From the NCBI RefSeq assembly GCF_001434055.1, contig NZ_AZCZ01000031.1:1-33724 (forward strand): a stretch of 33,724 nucleotides of DNA. The letters run 5' to 3'. The stretch comes from Levilactobacillus parabrevis ATCC 53295. Its GTDB lineage: Bacteria; Bacillota; Bacilli; Lactobacillales; Lactobacillaceae. A model generated the notes under the pieces. The model worked only from the letters and a program-made list of their open reading frames with translations, was not told where the DNA came from and did not search any database. Shown piece after piece: positions 24,580-32,227 of the stretch. Position 1 is the first letter of the stretch. Each line of letters begins with the position of its first letter. Made by a program: the position numbers and the translations under genes.

Positions 24580-24972
24580 ATGGCAGTACAAGATTTTATT
24601 ACCGGCATTCAACACGTCGGGATTCCATCAAGTGATTTAGACAAGACGATTGCCTTTTACAAGTCCATCGGATTCGAACAAGCAGGGTTATTCCCTAACG
24701 GTGACAACCGGTGTGCCTTTATGCGGTTAGGCAACCTGACGATTGAAACCTGGGAGGGCGATCCAACCAATCCCCAAGCCGGTGCCATCAACCATATTTC
24801 ATTGAACACGACCAACATCGATCAAGCCTTCGCAGCCGCTAAGGCACAAGGGTTAGACCTGGTCAACGATGAAATTCAATCCATTCCAACGTTCTGGAGC
24901 AACGGGATTCGTTTCTTCAACATCCTCGGCCCGAACCACGAAACGATTGAATTTTGCCAAATCTTAGCTTAG
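24580..24972 (+). CDS. VOC-fold (glyoxalase-like) protein, operon copy 1
   Basis: Protein of 130 residues made of two beta-alpha-beta-beta-beta units of the vicinal oxygen chelate fold. Probable metal ligands are His12 (QHVGI), His72 (INHISL) and Glu124 (TIEFCQ), with a further candidate in LTIETWEG. The family includes glyoxalase I, dioxygenases, epimerases and isomerases; nothing here fixes the reaction. It ends the four-gene operon in both copies; I count 21 differences in 130 residues between the copies, with all presumed ligands kept. A role on a sugar or a methylglyoxal-type by-product is possible. AAAGGAG precedes the ATG. Confidence 0.85.
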   Translation: MAVQDFITGIQHVGIPSSDLDKTIAFYKSIGFEQAGLFPNGDNRCAFMRLGNLTIETWEGDPTNPQAGAINHISLNTTNIDQAFAAAKAQGLDLVNDEIQSIPTFWSNGIRFFNILGPNHETIEFCQILA

Positions 24973-25018
24973 TTAACAGCCGGCTAGAGAGTTTAAGAGA
25001 ATTGCATTAGGGACAGAG

Positions 25019-25048
25019 AATCCTCGTCGATTGCGGCGAGGATTTTTT
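25019..25048 (+). terminator. Terminator of mannitol operon copy 1
   Basis: AATCCTCG and CGAGGATT with inner complementary bases, followed by TTTT. The same hairpin (CCTCGTCGAT...CGGCGAGG) closes copy 2 at 28723-28752, showing that the duplication included the terminator. Confidence 0.85.
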
Positions 25049-25050
25049 GC

Positions 25051-25159
25051 GTCATGATTAAATACTGTCGTATCGCCTACGGCTGTCAGAACCTTTGCTT
25101 GCTGTGGGGACCGACAACGTTTCTGACGGCCTCCAGTTTAGACAGAGTTTAACCATGAC
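25051..25159. repeat. Intergenic hairpin repeat, copy C with long inverted ends
   Basis: In reverse orientation it shares CGGTCCCCACAGC and the following GTTCTGACAGCCGTAGGCG-like segment with copies A and B. The ends GTCATGATTAAATACTGTC (25051-25069) and GACAGAGTTTAACCATGAC (25141-25159) are complementary at 16 of 19 positions, and inside them GGCTGTCAGAA pairs with TTCTGACGGCC. The whole 109 nt is thus one long hairpin with GCTGTGGGGACCG at the tip. The arms have no sequence likeness to those of copy B. Confidence 0.7.
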
Positions 25160-25276
25160 TTCTCGATTCATCAAGTTCGAGAAAACGTTTTCATTACCCG
25201 TATGATGCCTGTAAACCAGCCTACATTATTTTCTATTCACCAGCGTTTGTAGGAATGTGGCCTGAGATGTACGAAA

Positions 25277-25294
25277 AATGTAATCGATTACATT
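25277..25294. promoter_or_regulatory. LacI-type operator, operon copy 2
   Basis: AATGTAATCGATTACATT is a perfect 18-bp palindrome with the central CG typical of LacI-family sites. An imperfect form precedes copy 1. It lies about 80 nt upstream of the -10 box, so it may serve looping, activation or a further upstream promoter rather than simple blocking. Confidence 0.65.
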
Positions 25295-25373
25295 CGGGCC
25301 ACAGTGAGCCGTATTTGTGCTTTCTGAAAATTTCAGGTTGGTGAAAGGGGCTTATTCAGGGTATTTCTGATGT

Positions 25374-25392
25374 TATACTGAAAGCGCTTTAA
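25374..25392 (+). promoter_or_regulatory. -10 box and cre of operon copy 2
   Basis: TATACT (25374-25379) runs directly into TGAAAGCGCTTTAA (25379-25392), a palindromic cre with one mismatch. The cre is closer to consensus than that of copy 1, so copy 2 should be more strongly repressed by CcpA. A TTTCTGAAAAT segment about 50 nt upstream is conserved in both copies. Confidence 0.65.
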
Positions 25393-25431
25393 AGGTGAAC
25401 GGGCTAGTGATTCACAGCCTAGTAATTATGT

Positions 25432-25452
25432 GTCGTGGGTGACAACCCCGAC
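25432..25452 (+). promoter_or_regulatory. Leader hairpin before the ribosome site, copy 2
   Basis: GTCGTGGGT and ACCCCGAC form an 8-bp stem with one bulged T and a GACA loop, 7 nt before GGAGG. The upper GGGT/ACCC part is shared with copy 1 while the lower stem differs in sequence but still pairs. Confidence 0.5.
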
Positions 25453-25472
25453 GAAAGATGGAGGCAATATTT

Positions 25473-26348
25473 ATGCAACTCGGCAGTATTGAAGCTGGGG
25501 GAACGAAATTCGTATGTGCCATTGGTAATGAAGATTACCGAGTATTAGACAAGGTGCGGATTCCGACGACGACCCCTGAAGAAACGTTAAGTAAAACTAT
25601 CGCCTACTTCAAGCAGTTCCCGGATGTTAAGGCCATCGCAATTTCGTCGTTTGGTCCCATTGAACTCCGGCACAACTCACCGAAGTACGGCTACATTACG
25701 AATACCCCTAAGAAGGGCTGGCCCAACACGGACTTTGTGGGGCGGCTCAAGCAAGATCTCGACGTGCCCATGTTCTGGACGACCGATGTGAATGGTTCGG
25801 CCTATGGCGAATACATCATGTCGACGCTGTTCAATGAAAAGATCAACTCGTTGGTCTACTTCACCATTGGAACCGGCGTGGGTGCCGGGGCCATCGTCAA
25901 CGGAGAGTTCATCGGGAGTCTTGGCCATCCTGAGATGGGACATGTTCGACTGAAGCGTCACCCCGATGACTTAGACTTTCCAGGGATTTGCCCCTTCCAC
26001 GGTGATTGCTTGGAGGGGTTGGTCAGTGGCCCGACGTTTGATGCGCGGCTGGGAAAGCCTGGTAAGGACGTGCCACTGACGGATCATGTCTGGGATATCC
26101 TCGCGTACTACGTCGCCCAGGCCGCCTTGCAGGAAACGCTGATGCTTCGACCCGACAAGATTGTTTTCGGTGGCGGTGTCGTTAGCGAAGGTTTCTTGGT
26201 CAAGGTTCGCGCCGAATTTGCCAAATTATTAAATGATTACGTCGACGTTGGCAAACTCGAGGATTACATCGTGATGCCGGCGGTTAAAAATAATGGTTCT
26301 GCAACGCTGGGTGATTTTGCCCTCGCACTTAAAGAATACAAAAAATAG
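25473..26348 (+). CDS. ROK-family fructokinase, operon copy 2
   Basis: Kinase of 291 residues, collinear with copy 1 without insertions or deletions. EAGGTK, the catalytic Asp in TTDVNGSAYGE, GTGVGAGA and the zinc ligands in CPFHGDCLEGL are all present, so it should be active on fructose. Differences are scattered substitutions such as KHGHEVPMTD to KPGKDVPLTD, and codon use has shifted, so the duplication is not recent. ATG 25473 follows GGAGG. First gene of the second operon, 18 nt before the dehydrogenase, the same gap as in copy 1. Confidence 0.9.
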   Translation: MQLGSIEAGGTKFVCAIGNEDYRVLDKVRIPTTTPEETLSKTIAYFKQFPDVKAIAISSFGPIELRHNSPKYGYITNTPKKGWPNTDFVGRLKQDLDVPMFWTTDVNGSAYGEYIMSTLFNEKINSLVYFTIGTGVGAGAIVNGEFIGSLGHPEMGHVRLKRHPDDLDFPGICPFHGDCLEGLVSGPTFDARLGKPGKDVPLTDHVWDILAYYVAQAALQETLMLRPDKIVFGGGVVSEGFLVKVRAEFAKLLNDYVDVGKLEDYIVMPAVKNNGSATLGDFALALKEYKK

Positions 26349-26365
26349 AAAGGGAGATTTCAATT

Positions 26366-27373
26366 ATGAAAGCCTTAGTTTTAACTGGAACGAAACAAAT
26401 GGAGATTCAAGATTTGAAGAAGCCAGAAGTTAAATCAAATGAGGTCTTGGTCAACACCGCTTACGCTGGTATCTGTGGGACCGACCGTGCGCTGTATGCG
26501 GGTCTTCCTGGTTCCGCTAACGCTGTGCCACCAATCGTTTTGGGACACGAAAATTCCGGGATCGTCGCAGCTATTGGTAGTGACGTCACCAACGTCAAGG
26601 TTGGCGATCGGGTGACCGTTGATCCTAACATCTACTGTGGCCAATGCAAGTACTGCCGGACGGATCGCCCAGAACTTTGTGACAATCTGTCAGCCGTTGG
26701 GGTTACCCGTGATGGTGGTCTGGAGGAATCCTTCACTGCCCCATCATCCGTTGTTTACCCTATTCCTGAAAGCGCTTCCTTGAAGGATGCCGCCACCACG
26801 GAGCCACTCTCTTGCGCCGTTCACGGGATGAGCCTGATCGACGTTAAGCCGTATCAAAAGGCCTTAGTCATTGGTGATGGGTTCATGGGCCAATTGTTCG
26901 TGCAACTCTTACAAGCATACGGTGTTCACCAAGTGGACTTTGCCGGAATTATTGATGAAAAATTAGCCTTCAACAAGGAAAAGTTTGGTGTTACGAATAC
27001 CTACAACACTAAGCGGGACAGCATTCCTGCCGACTACGATGTTGTTATCGAAGCCGTTGGGTTACCACAAACGCAGGAACAAGCCGTCGCCGCTACCAGA
27101 AAGGGTGCGCAAGTCCTGATGTTCGGGGTCGGCAAGCCAGATCAAACCTTCTCCATGAACACGTACGAAGTTTATCAAAAGCAATTGAAGATCCAAGGAG
27201 CCTTCATCAACCCATACGCCTTCGAAGATGCCATTGCCTTAATGGCCAGTGGTGAAGTAGATGTCGATTCCTTGATCAGTCACGAAGTTAGTTTGGAACA
27301 AGTCGAAGATGTCCTTAACGGTAAAATCAAGGGCGTCAGCAAGGCGGTCGTCAAGGTTGGCAACAACCAGTAA
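26366..27373 (+). CDS. mdh: Zinc-dependent mannitol 2-dehydrogenase, operon copy 2
   Basis: Dehydrogenase of 335 residues, two longer than copy 1 at the C-terminus (GNNQ in place of SD). Both zinc sites are intact (Cys37, His61, Glu62; Cys91, Cys94, Cys97, Cys105), as is GDGFMG. Changes cluster lightly in the N-terminal strand (LKKPEVKSNE) and around 150-160. Same reaction expected: fructose to mannitol with NAD(P)H. A few substitutions (for example FAGIIDEK for FAGLNDKK, close to the cofactor region) might shift cofactor preference; this is speculation. Confidence 0.9.
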   Translation: MKALVLTGTKQMEIQDLKKPEVKSNEVLVNTAYAGICGTDRALYAGLPGSANAVPPIVLGHENSGIVAAIGSDVTNVKVGDRVTVDPNIYCGQCKYCRTDRPELCDNLSAVGVTRDGGLEESFTAPSSVVYPIPESASLKDAATTEPLSCAVHGMSLIDVKPYQKALVIGDGFMGQLFVQLLQAYGVHQVDFAGIIDEKLAFNKEKFGVTNTYNTKRDSIPADYDVVIEAVGLPQTQEQAVAATRKGAQVLMFGVGKPDQTFSMNTYEVYQKQLKIQGAFINPYAFEDAIALMASGEVDVDSLISHEVSLEQVEDVLNGKIKGVSKAVVKVGNNQ

Positions 27374-27392
27374 AGGTAAGGGATAATTAATT

Positions 27393-28163
27393 ATGAGAGC
27401 TGAAGCAGTAAGTCAATTCAACGATGGCGCGCAGAGTCGTGACGTCGACAGTGGCCGGACCCTATCGATGTCAAAGTCGTTAGCCTTCTTTGCCCTGTCA
27501 ATCGTGATCAACTCAGCCGGAAACGTCCTCACGTTAGTCACCAGCGCTAAGATTCACCCGTCATTTTTAGGAGCGGCTTACTGGTCAGCTGCGGAGGCTA
27601 ACTTAGGAGCGGCCTTCCACTGGAACCTCTTCTGGGCATTCCTGGTTTTGGGCTTCCTAACCGCGGCGTTAAACGCCGTCCTGATTCATCACTGGGACTG
27701 GAAGCGAATTGCCGGGAACATGGCCTTCATGGTGCCATTCTCAGCGTTGATTCAGGTCTTCGCGGACTTCTTCAACGGCAAGACCGCCGTGTTTGCGGGC
27801 CTTCCCGTTGCACACAGTGCGGGTATGGTTGCCGGATACATTGCCTTGAATTTCTTGGGTGTGGCGTTGATTGCCATTGCCATCTCGATTTATCAGCGGG
27901 TCAACTTAGTCTTACATCCCGCCGATGATTTGATGCAGATTCTGCGGTTCCGTTACTTCAAAGGAAACGCGTCCAGAGCGATGTGGGCGTCTTACATTCC
28001 ACCGACCATTATGGCCATCATTGCCTTGTTGATCACCCATTCATTCGTGAATTTTGGTCTGGGAACGGTCTTTGCCTTCCTCGCGCAGGGTGGAATCACC
28101 GGGATTGCCGATCGGGTAGTCTTTCCGAAGCTGAAGCACCAACAAGTCGACGTCGGTAAGTAA
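27393..28163 (+). CDS. Polytopic membrane protein (YczE/YitT-like), operon copy 2
   Basis: Membrane protein of 256 residues, collinear with copy 1 apart from a shorter N-terminus, a short deletion in the loop after the third helix (FFNGKTAVFAGLP versus FFTGKYPALFAGLP) and a shorter C-terminus. The HPADDLMQILRFRYFKGN loop and the final helix region are almost unchanged, marking them as functionally important. ATG start after GGTAAGGGAT. Candidate sugar permease of the mannitol/fructose unit; transport is inferred from context only. Confidence 0.75.
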   Translation: MRAEAVSQFNDGAQSRDVDSGRTLSMSKSLAFFALSIVINSAGNVLTLVTSAKIHPSFLGAAYWSAAEANLGAAFHWNLFWAFLVLGFLTAALNAVLIHHWDWKRIAGNMAFMVPFSALIQVFADFFNGKTAVFAGLPVAHSAGMVAGYIALNFLGVALIAIAISIYQRVNLVLHPADDLMQILRFRYFKGNASRAMWASYIPPTIMAIIALLITHSFVNFGLGTVFAFLAQGGITGIADRVVFPKLKHQQVDVGK

Positions 28164-28195
28164 CGGTTACGGTAAACTTCAAAGGAGCGTTAGAT

Positions 28196-28588
28196 ATGTC
28201 AGTTAGTTCGTATATTACGGGGATTCAGCACGTGGGAATTCCTTCAATTGATTTGGATGCCACCATTGCTTTCTACAAGTCTCTGGGCTTCACTCAGGCC
28301 GGGCTCTTTCCTAACGGTGAGAACCGCTGTGCCTTCATGCGGCTTGGCAATTTGACGATTGAAACCTGGGAAGGTGACCCCACGAATCCGACGGCCGGCG
28401 CCATTAACCATATTTCGTTGAACACGACGGATGTCGATCGGGCGTTCGCGGCGGCTAAGGAACAGGGCTTGAACCTTGTCAATGATGAGGTGCAGTCGAT
28501 TCCATCGTTCTGGGATCACGGGATTCGGTTCTTTAACATTCTGGGACCTAACCAGGAAACTATCGAGTTCTGCCAGATTTTAGATTAA
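28196..28588 (+). CDS. VOC-fold (glyoxalase-like) protein, operon copy 2
   Basis: Protein of 130 residues, same length as copy 1 and about 84% identical by my count. His12, His72 and Glu124 are kept, and so is the central block around RCAFMRLGNLTIETWEGDPTN. Most changes fall in the N-terminal five residues and the second helix. Reaction unknown. It lies 32 nt after the membrane protein, with CAAAGGAGCG as ribosome site. Confidence 0.85.
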   Translation: MSVSSYITGIQHVGIPSIDLDATIAFYKSLGFTQAGLFPNGENRCAFMRLGNLTIETWEGDPTNPTAGAINHISLNTTDVDRAFAAAKEQGLNLVNDEVQSIPSFWDHGIRFFNILGPNQETIEFCQILD

Positions 28589-28722
28589 GGATTCAGGTTT
28601 AAATAAGATTTCGCCTGCGGTTGCACTAGTTTTTAATCTGAATATTAGCTGAATTGTTATAACTGCTTTTTCAGCGTTCAGCGTTACAATCCGCTGTGTA
28701 AAAAATACAATCAGTGACTAAG

Positions 28723-28752
28723 AAATCCTCGTCGATAACGGCGAGGATTTTT
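28723..28752 (+). terminator. Terminator of mannitol operon copy 2
   Basis: AAATCCTCG and CGAGGATTT with additional inner pairs, then T-run. It lies 135 nt after the VOC stop, compared with about 45 nt in copy 1. The extra sequence includes a fragment TCGCCTGCGGTTGC similar to one end of the hairpin repeats. Confidence 0.8.
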
Positions 28753-28894
28753 GTTTGGATGGTTTAGAAATGTAGTGATTGCTTGATGTCCTGAGTATAC
28801 CTGAGTTTCAAATGGAAACCTAGTAGAGATGGATGGTAACACACAATGGTTGCGGGAATGCACGGTTAGTTAGAATCCTTGTGTGCCAAGCTTA

Positions 28895-29884
28895 CTAGGC
28901 GTTGTCCGGGCGGGGAATGATTTCCGCCGGTAGCCGAAATTCTTGCGTTGCGAGCTGGTGATCGGCGGCTCTGGCAAGAACCCGTTCAACGGCAATGCGG
29001 CCCAGTTCGGCAATTGGCTGTTTGGCCGTGACGATGGGTTGCGGCAAAAAGTCAAACCAATCGTTGTCGTCGAAGGCGCCTAGTTGAAAGGCTGGAAGCT
29101 GGAGCTCAGGAAGCTTGGTCAGCACGCCGGTCATGATGGTATTATCCGCCGCAAAGAGCGCGTCACACTTCTGATTGACCAGGAGTTGGCGTGTCATTTG
29201 GGGGACGTTGCTACCATCGGTTCGCGCCGTAGCTTCAATGGCAGGATCAGTGGGTAATCCGGCCGCAGCTAGTGCTTGGTGATAGCCTTGTAGCCGCTCT
29301 TTGGCGGTCGCAGAGACGGAACTGTTAATGATCCCGATCCGCTGGGCACCACGGCTAATCAGGCAGTTAATGATAGCCTGAGTGCCCTGAGCGTTGTCCA
29401 CGAGTACGCGGTCGTACTGTGAGACGACGTCGGCCGGTGGCATCCGATCCACAAAAACGGCGGGGGTGTTGCCCAGCATTTTCGGATAATCAGTACTGTT
29501 GCCGGCGCTGGTGATGATGAGGCCATCGACCTGTTTCTCCAACATTAAGTTAATCGCCTTGGCTTCCTTGCTGAGGTGTTCGTCAGTGTTGACGATAAGG
29601 ACGTCGTAGCCGGCTTGGCTGGCTGTATCTTCAATGGCGCGACTGAGCTGCGTGAAGAAGCCATTTAGAATATCGGGGATAATCATGCCCAGTGTGTGAC
29701 TTTTTTGAACCCGAATGCTGCGGGCAAGGCCGTTGGGCCGGTAGCCGAGGTTGCGGGCAATATTTTGGATTTTTTGGCGGGTGTCGCGCTTGACCTGGGG
29801 GCTATCGTTGAGCGCCCGCGAAACGGTGGCTTCCGATACCCCAGCTTGCTTAGCGACATCTTTGATCGTAATATTAGTTGACAT
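28895..29884 (-). CDS. LacI/RbsR-family regulator next to the mannitol operons
   Basis: Regulator of 329 residues. HTH near the N-terminus (TIKDVAKQAGVSEATVSRAL), hinge with the normal YRPNGLARSIR, effector domain beginning HTLGMIIPDI. ATG 29884 is chosen because it puts the HTH at residue 5; ribosome site AAAGAAGTGA is moderate. It converges on operon copy 2. The perfect palindrome before copy 2 and its variant before copy 1 are LacI-like, so this protein is the likely regulator of both, with fructose or a phosphorylated derivative as effector. Its own upstream region holds AATAATTGTATTATT, a possible separate AT-rich site. Confidence 0.9.
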   Translation of the reverse strand: MSTNITIKDVAKQAGVSEATVSRALNDSPQVKRDTRQKIQNIARNLGYRPNGLARSIRVQKSHTLGMIIPDILNGFFTQLSRAIEDTASQAGYDVLIVNTDEHLSKEAKAINLMLEKQVDGLIITSAGNSTDYPKMLGNTPAVFVDRMPPADVVSQYDRVLVDNAQGTQAIINCLISRGAQRIGIINSSVSATAKERLQGYHQALAAAGLPTDPAIEATARTDGSNVPQMTRQLLVNQKCDALFAADNTIMTGVLTKLPELQLPAFQLGAFDDNDWFDFLPQPIVTAKQPIAELGRIAVERVLARAADHQLATQEFRLPAEIIPRPDNA

Positions 29885-30069
29885 GCAATTCACTTCTTTA
29901 TTATTAATAATTGTATTATTAAAACGTAAAACAAATAATGGGACAGTCATAGAAACAGTCACTCTGTTGATGGCTGTCATTATCAAGTATTTTATAGTTT
30001 ATCGTAGCGGTTTCATAGGGGTGTCGTCAACTATTTCTGCTTATTGGACAAAAATCTCGAAAAAAAGGG

Positions 30070-30099
30070 TTGCATTTACCTAGGGTAAGATGATAAAAT
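30070..30099 (+). promoter_or_regulatory. Promoter of tRNA-Gln
   Basis: TTGCAT and an extended -10 TGATAAAAT with an 18-nt spacer, about 37 nt before the tRNA. The spacer contains TTACCTAGGGTAA, a 5+3+5 palindrome that may be accidental. Confidence 0.6.
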
Positions 30100-30135
30100 T
30101 ATTCTCTGTTGGGGTAAGTAATTTATCCAATTCAT

Positions 30136-30207
30136 TGGGCTATAGCCAAGTGGTAAGGCAACAGGTTTTGATCCTGTCATGCGCTGGTTCGAACCCAGCT
30201 AGCCCAA
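30136..30207 (+). tRNA. tRNA-Gln (anticodon TTG)
   Basis: Full cloverleaf: acceptor TGGGCTA/TAGCCCA, D arm with AAGTGGTAAGGC, anticodon stem ACAGG/CCTGT around TTTTGAT giving anticodon TTG, T arm CTGGTTCGAACCCAG, discriminator A. CCA is not encoded. It stands alone, with its own promoter and terminator, between the LacI gene and the nucleoside hydrolase gene. Confidence 0.95.
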
Positions 30208-30219
30208 TCAGAGGTTTAC

Positions 30220-30254
30220 AAAAGTTTCGTCGATTAAGTTCGGCGGAACTTTTT
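30220..30254 (+). terminator. Terminator after tRNA-Gln
   Basis: AAAAGTTTCGTCG pairs with CGGCGGAACTTTT using two G-T pairs around a 7-nt loop, and is followed by a T-rich stretch. Confidence 0.75.
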
Positions 30255-30269
30255 GTTTTTTACGAGAAC

Positions 30270-30298
30270 TTGTAAGCGCAATCATCATAGCATAGAAT
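30270..30298 (+). promoter_or_regulatory. Promoter and cre-like site of the nucleoside hydrolase gene
   Basis: TTGTAA and TAGAAT are 17 nt apart. TGTAAGCGCAATCA (30271-30284), one mismatch from the cre consensus, overlaps the -35 box, so CcpA could block polymerase binding. Confidence 0.6.
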
Positions 30299-30337
30299 GG
30301 AAATTAACCGAAATGAACAGATAGGAGCGATTCCCTC

Positions 30338-31270
30338 ATGAAAAAAATAATTATGGACTGTGACCCCGGGCACGACGATGCGTTAGCCATGATGCTGGCG
30401 CTGGCGAGTCCCGAGATTGACCTGTTGGCAGTAACTTCCTCCGCGGGGAATCAAACGCCAGAGAAGACCTTAAACAATGCTATGCGGCTGTTGACCCTGA
30501 TGCACCATCAGGAGATTCCGGTCGCCGGCGGCAATCGAACGCCGTTGATGCAACCGCTGGAAACGGCAGGGAATGTCCATGGAAAGTCCGGGTTGGATGG
30601 CGCTGATCTGCCCGATCCCGATTTTGCCGTACAGGATATGACCGCTATCGAATTGATTGCCAAAACCTTGCGGGAGAGTGACGACCCCGTGACGTTGGTG
30701 GTGACTGGGCCGATGACCAACATTGCTTTGTTCCTACGAGTCTATCCGGAGCTCAAGGGAAAAATCGACCGCATTGTCTTCATGGGTGGTGCGATGGGTC
30801 TGGGTAACTGGACGCCTTCCGTCGAATTTAACATCTATGTCGACCCCGAGGCAGCCAAAATTGTTCTCAACGCTGGGATTCCACTGACGATGGCGCCGTT
30901 GAACGTGACGCATAAGGCCCAGATTCTCAAACCAGAAATCGCCGCCATTGGCGAGATCAATAATCCTGTGGCCAACGCCTTCCAGGGCCTACTGAACTTC
31001 TTTGAGGTCTACCACGAAAATCCTAAGTGGGGCTTCAAGGGCGCACCCCTCCACGATCCGTGCACGATTGCCTGGCTCCTACATCCAGAAATGTTTGAAA
31101 GCGAGCTGATGAACGTGGACGTTGAAACGCAGGGCGAACTGGTTCGTGGCGAAACGGTTTGTGATTACTACGAATTGACCGGCAAACCGAAGAATACAGA
31201 TGTGCTATTGGACATTGATCGGCCAGCCTTTATTCAACTCATCATGGATTCTTTAAAGACTTTTAAGTAA
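30338..31270 (+). CDS. Inosine/uridine-preferring nucleoside hydrolase
   Basis: Enzyme of 310 residues that cleaves ribonucleosides into base and ribose. The calcium-binding N-terminal motif DCDPGHDD (7-14) is intact, as are [29 protein letters not shown] and the C-terminal [11 protein letters not shown], where Asp completes the metal site. It belongs to the IunH/RihA/RihB group; substrate preference among them cannot be read here. GATAGGAGCG precedes the ATG. Monocistronic, with its own promoter, cre-like site and terminator; ribose release would feed the pentose phosphate route of a heterofermenter. Confidence 0.93.
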   Translation: MKKIIMDCDPGHDDALAMMLALASPEIDLLAVTSSAGNQTPEKTLNNAMRLLTLMHHQEIPVAGGNRTPLMQPLETAGNVHGKSGLDGADLPDPDFAVQDMTAIELIAKTLRESDDPVTLVVTGPMTNIALFLRVYPELKGKIDRIVFMGGAMGLGNWTPSVEFNIYVDPEAAKIVLNAGIPLTMAPLNVTHKAQILKPEIAAIGEINNPVANAFQGLLNFFEVYHENPKWGFKGAPLHDPCTIAWLLHPEMFESELMNVDVETQGELVRGETVCDYYELTGKPKNTDVLLDIDRPAFIQLIMDSLKTFK

Positions 31271-31281
31271 CGTGCTAAAGT

Positions 31282-31323
31282 AAGCCACAGCAACAACCGA
31301 GCGGGGTGTTGCTGTGGCTTTTT
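31282..31323 (+). terminator. Terminator of the nucleoside hydrolase gene
   Basis: A perfect 14-bp stem AAGCCACAGCAACA with its complement at 31307-31320, an 11-nt loop, then TTT. Confidence 0.88.
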
Positions 31324-31397
31324 GCGGGTCTTAATCAAAACTCAAATAATTTCGGCTACACTATTTGAACGCAGAAAGTTCAGAGAGGTGAGTTGAA

Positions 31398-32078
31398 TTG
31401 AGACAGATAACATTTCCCGCCCACGAGCAATTGTTGTTCGGCTGTGGCTTAACCATGGTTGCGGGGGCGCTAGACGCCTATTCCTACCTGGAACACGGCG
31501 CCGTGTTTGCCGGCCTCCAGACGGGTAACCTGATTTTGTTGGGAGTTAGCCTGGGGCACTTCCAACTGGCGGTTGTGGGCCGCTACCTGGCTTCGCTACT
31601 TGCATTCGTTGTGGGGACGGTCATTGTGCGGGTGCTTCAGCATTTTTCGGAAAAGTCGCGCGTAAGTTCCCAGATGGTCGTGTTGGGTTACATGCTGGCA
31701 TTATTAATGGTTGTACTATTCCTAAATAATCATCTACCAAGTGTGCTGCTAGCGGCGTTATTATCATTGGCGGCCGCAGCAGAACTGCAGGAATTTCGGC
31801 AAATCAAGGGGGCAGCGTTTACCCCGCTCATGATGACCGGCAACGTGCGCAGCATTTCGGAATCCCTGTATGACGGAGTGCGCTATCGCAATCGGGATGC
31901 CCGTGCCAAGGCGTTGGATACCGGGGCACTTATGTTGAGTTTCATTGGCGGTGCGTTGCTGGTAGCCGCCTTCACGTCGTTAATGGCGGCGTACGCGGTG
32001 CTCTTACCGGCAGCGTTAGTTGTTGCGTTACTGGTCTGGTTATACCGCCAGAATCGACGCCGACGATGGAAACATTAG
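31398..32078 (+). CDS. DUF1275/YoaK-family membrane protein
   Basis: Membrane protein of 226 residues with about six helices. The family signature is clear: GALDAYSYLEHGAVFAGLQT followed by GNLILLG, and later TPLMMTGNVRSISESLYDG. It ends in a strongly basic tail (RQNRRRRWKH). Function of the family is not known; a transporter-like role has been proposed. Starts with TTG at 31398, with GAGGTGA 6 nt upstream. Monocistronic between two terminators. Confidence 0.88.
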   Translation: MRQITFPAHEQLLFGCGLTMVAGALDAYSYLEHGAVFAGLQTGNLILLGVSLGHFQLAVVGRYLASLLAFVVGTVIVRVLQHFSEKSRVSSQMVVLGYMLALLMVVLFLNNHLPSVLLAALLSLAAAAELQEFRQIKGAAFTPLMMTGNVRSISESLYDGVRYRNRDARAKALDTGALMLSFIGGALLVAAFTSLMAAYAVLLPAALVVALLVWLYRQNRRRRWKH

Positions 32079-32193
32079 TCAGAATTAAAAAGGTCATTCA
32101 CAGTTATGTGCGACCATTAAATATTGATCATACTAACCAGTCTTCGCCTACTGAAGTCAGGTAACTTTGTTATATATATCGATAGTCTGTTAG

Positions 32194-32227
32194 AAATGCG
32201 ATTCCACTATGGAGTTGCATTTTTTTA
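32194..32227 (+). terminator. Terminator downstream of the DUF1275 gene
   Basis: AAATGCGATTCC pairs with GGAGTTGCATTT (two G-T pairs) around a 4- to 5-nt loop, followed by seven T. It lies about 115 nt after the stop codon. Confidence 0.75.

Noticed and set aside
21861-28588. Possible assembly duplication artefact
   Set aside because: The copies differ at many synonymous and non-synonymous positions and have distinct intergenic regions, so they are real separate loci.
30090-30275. Open frame of 61 codons
   Set aside because: It runs through tRNA-Gln and its terminator and has no ribosome site.
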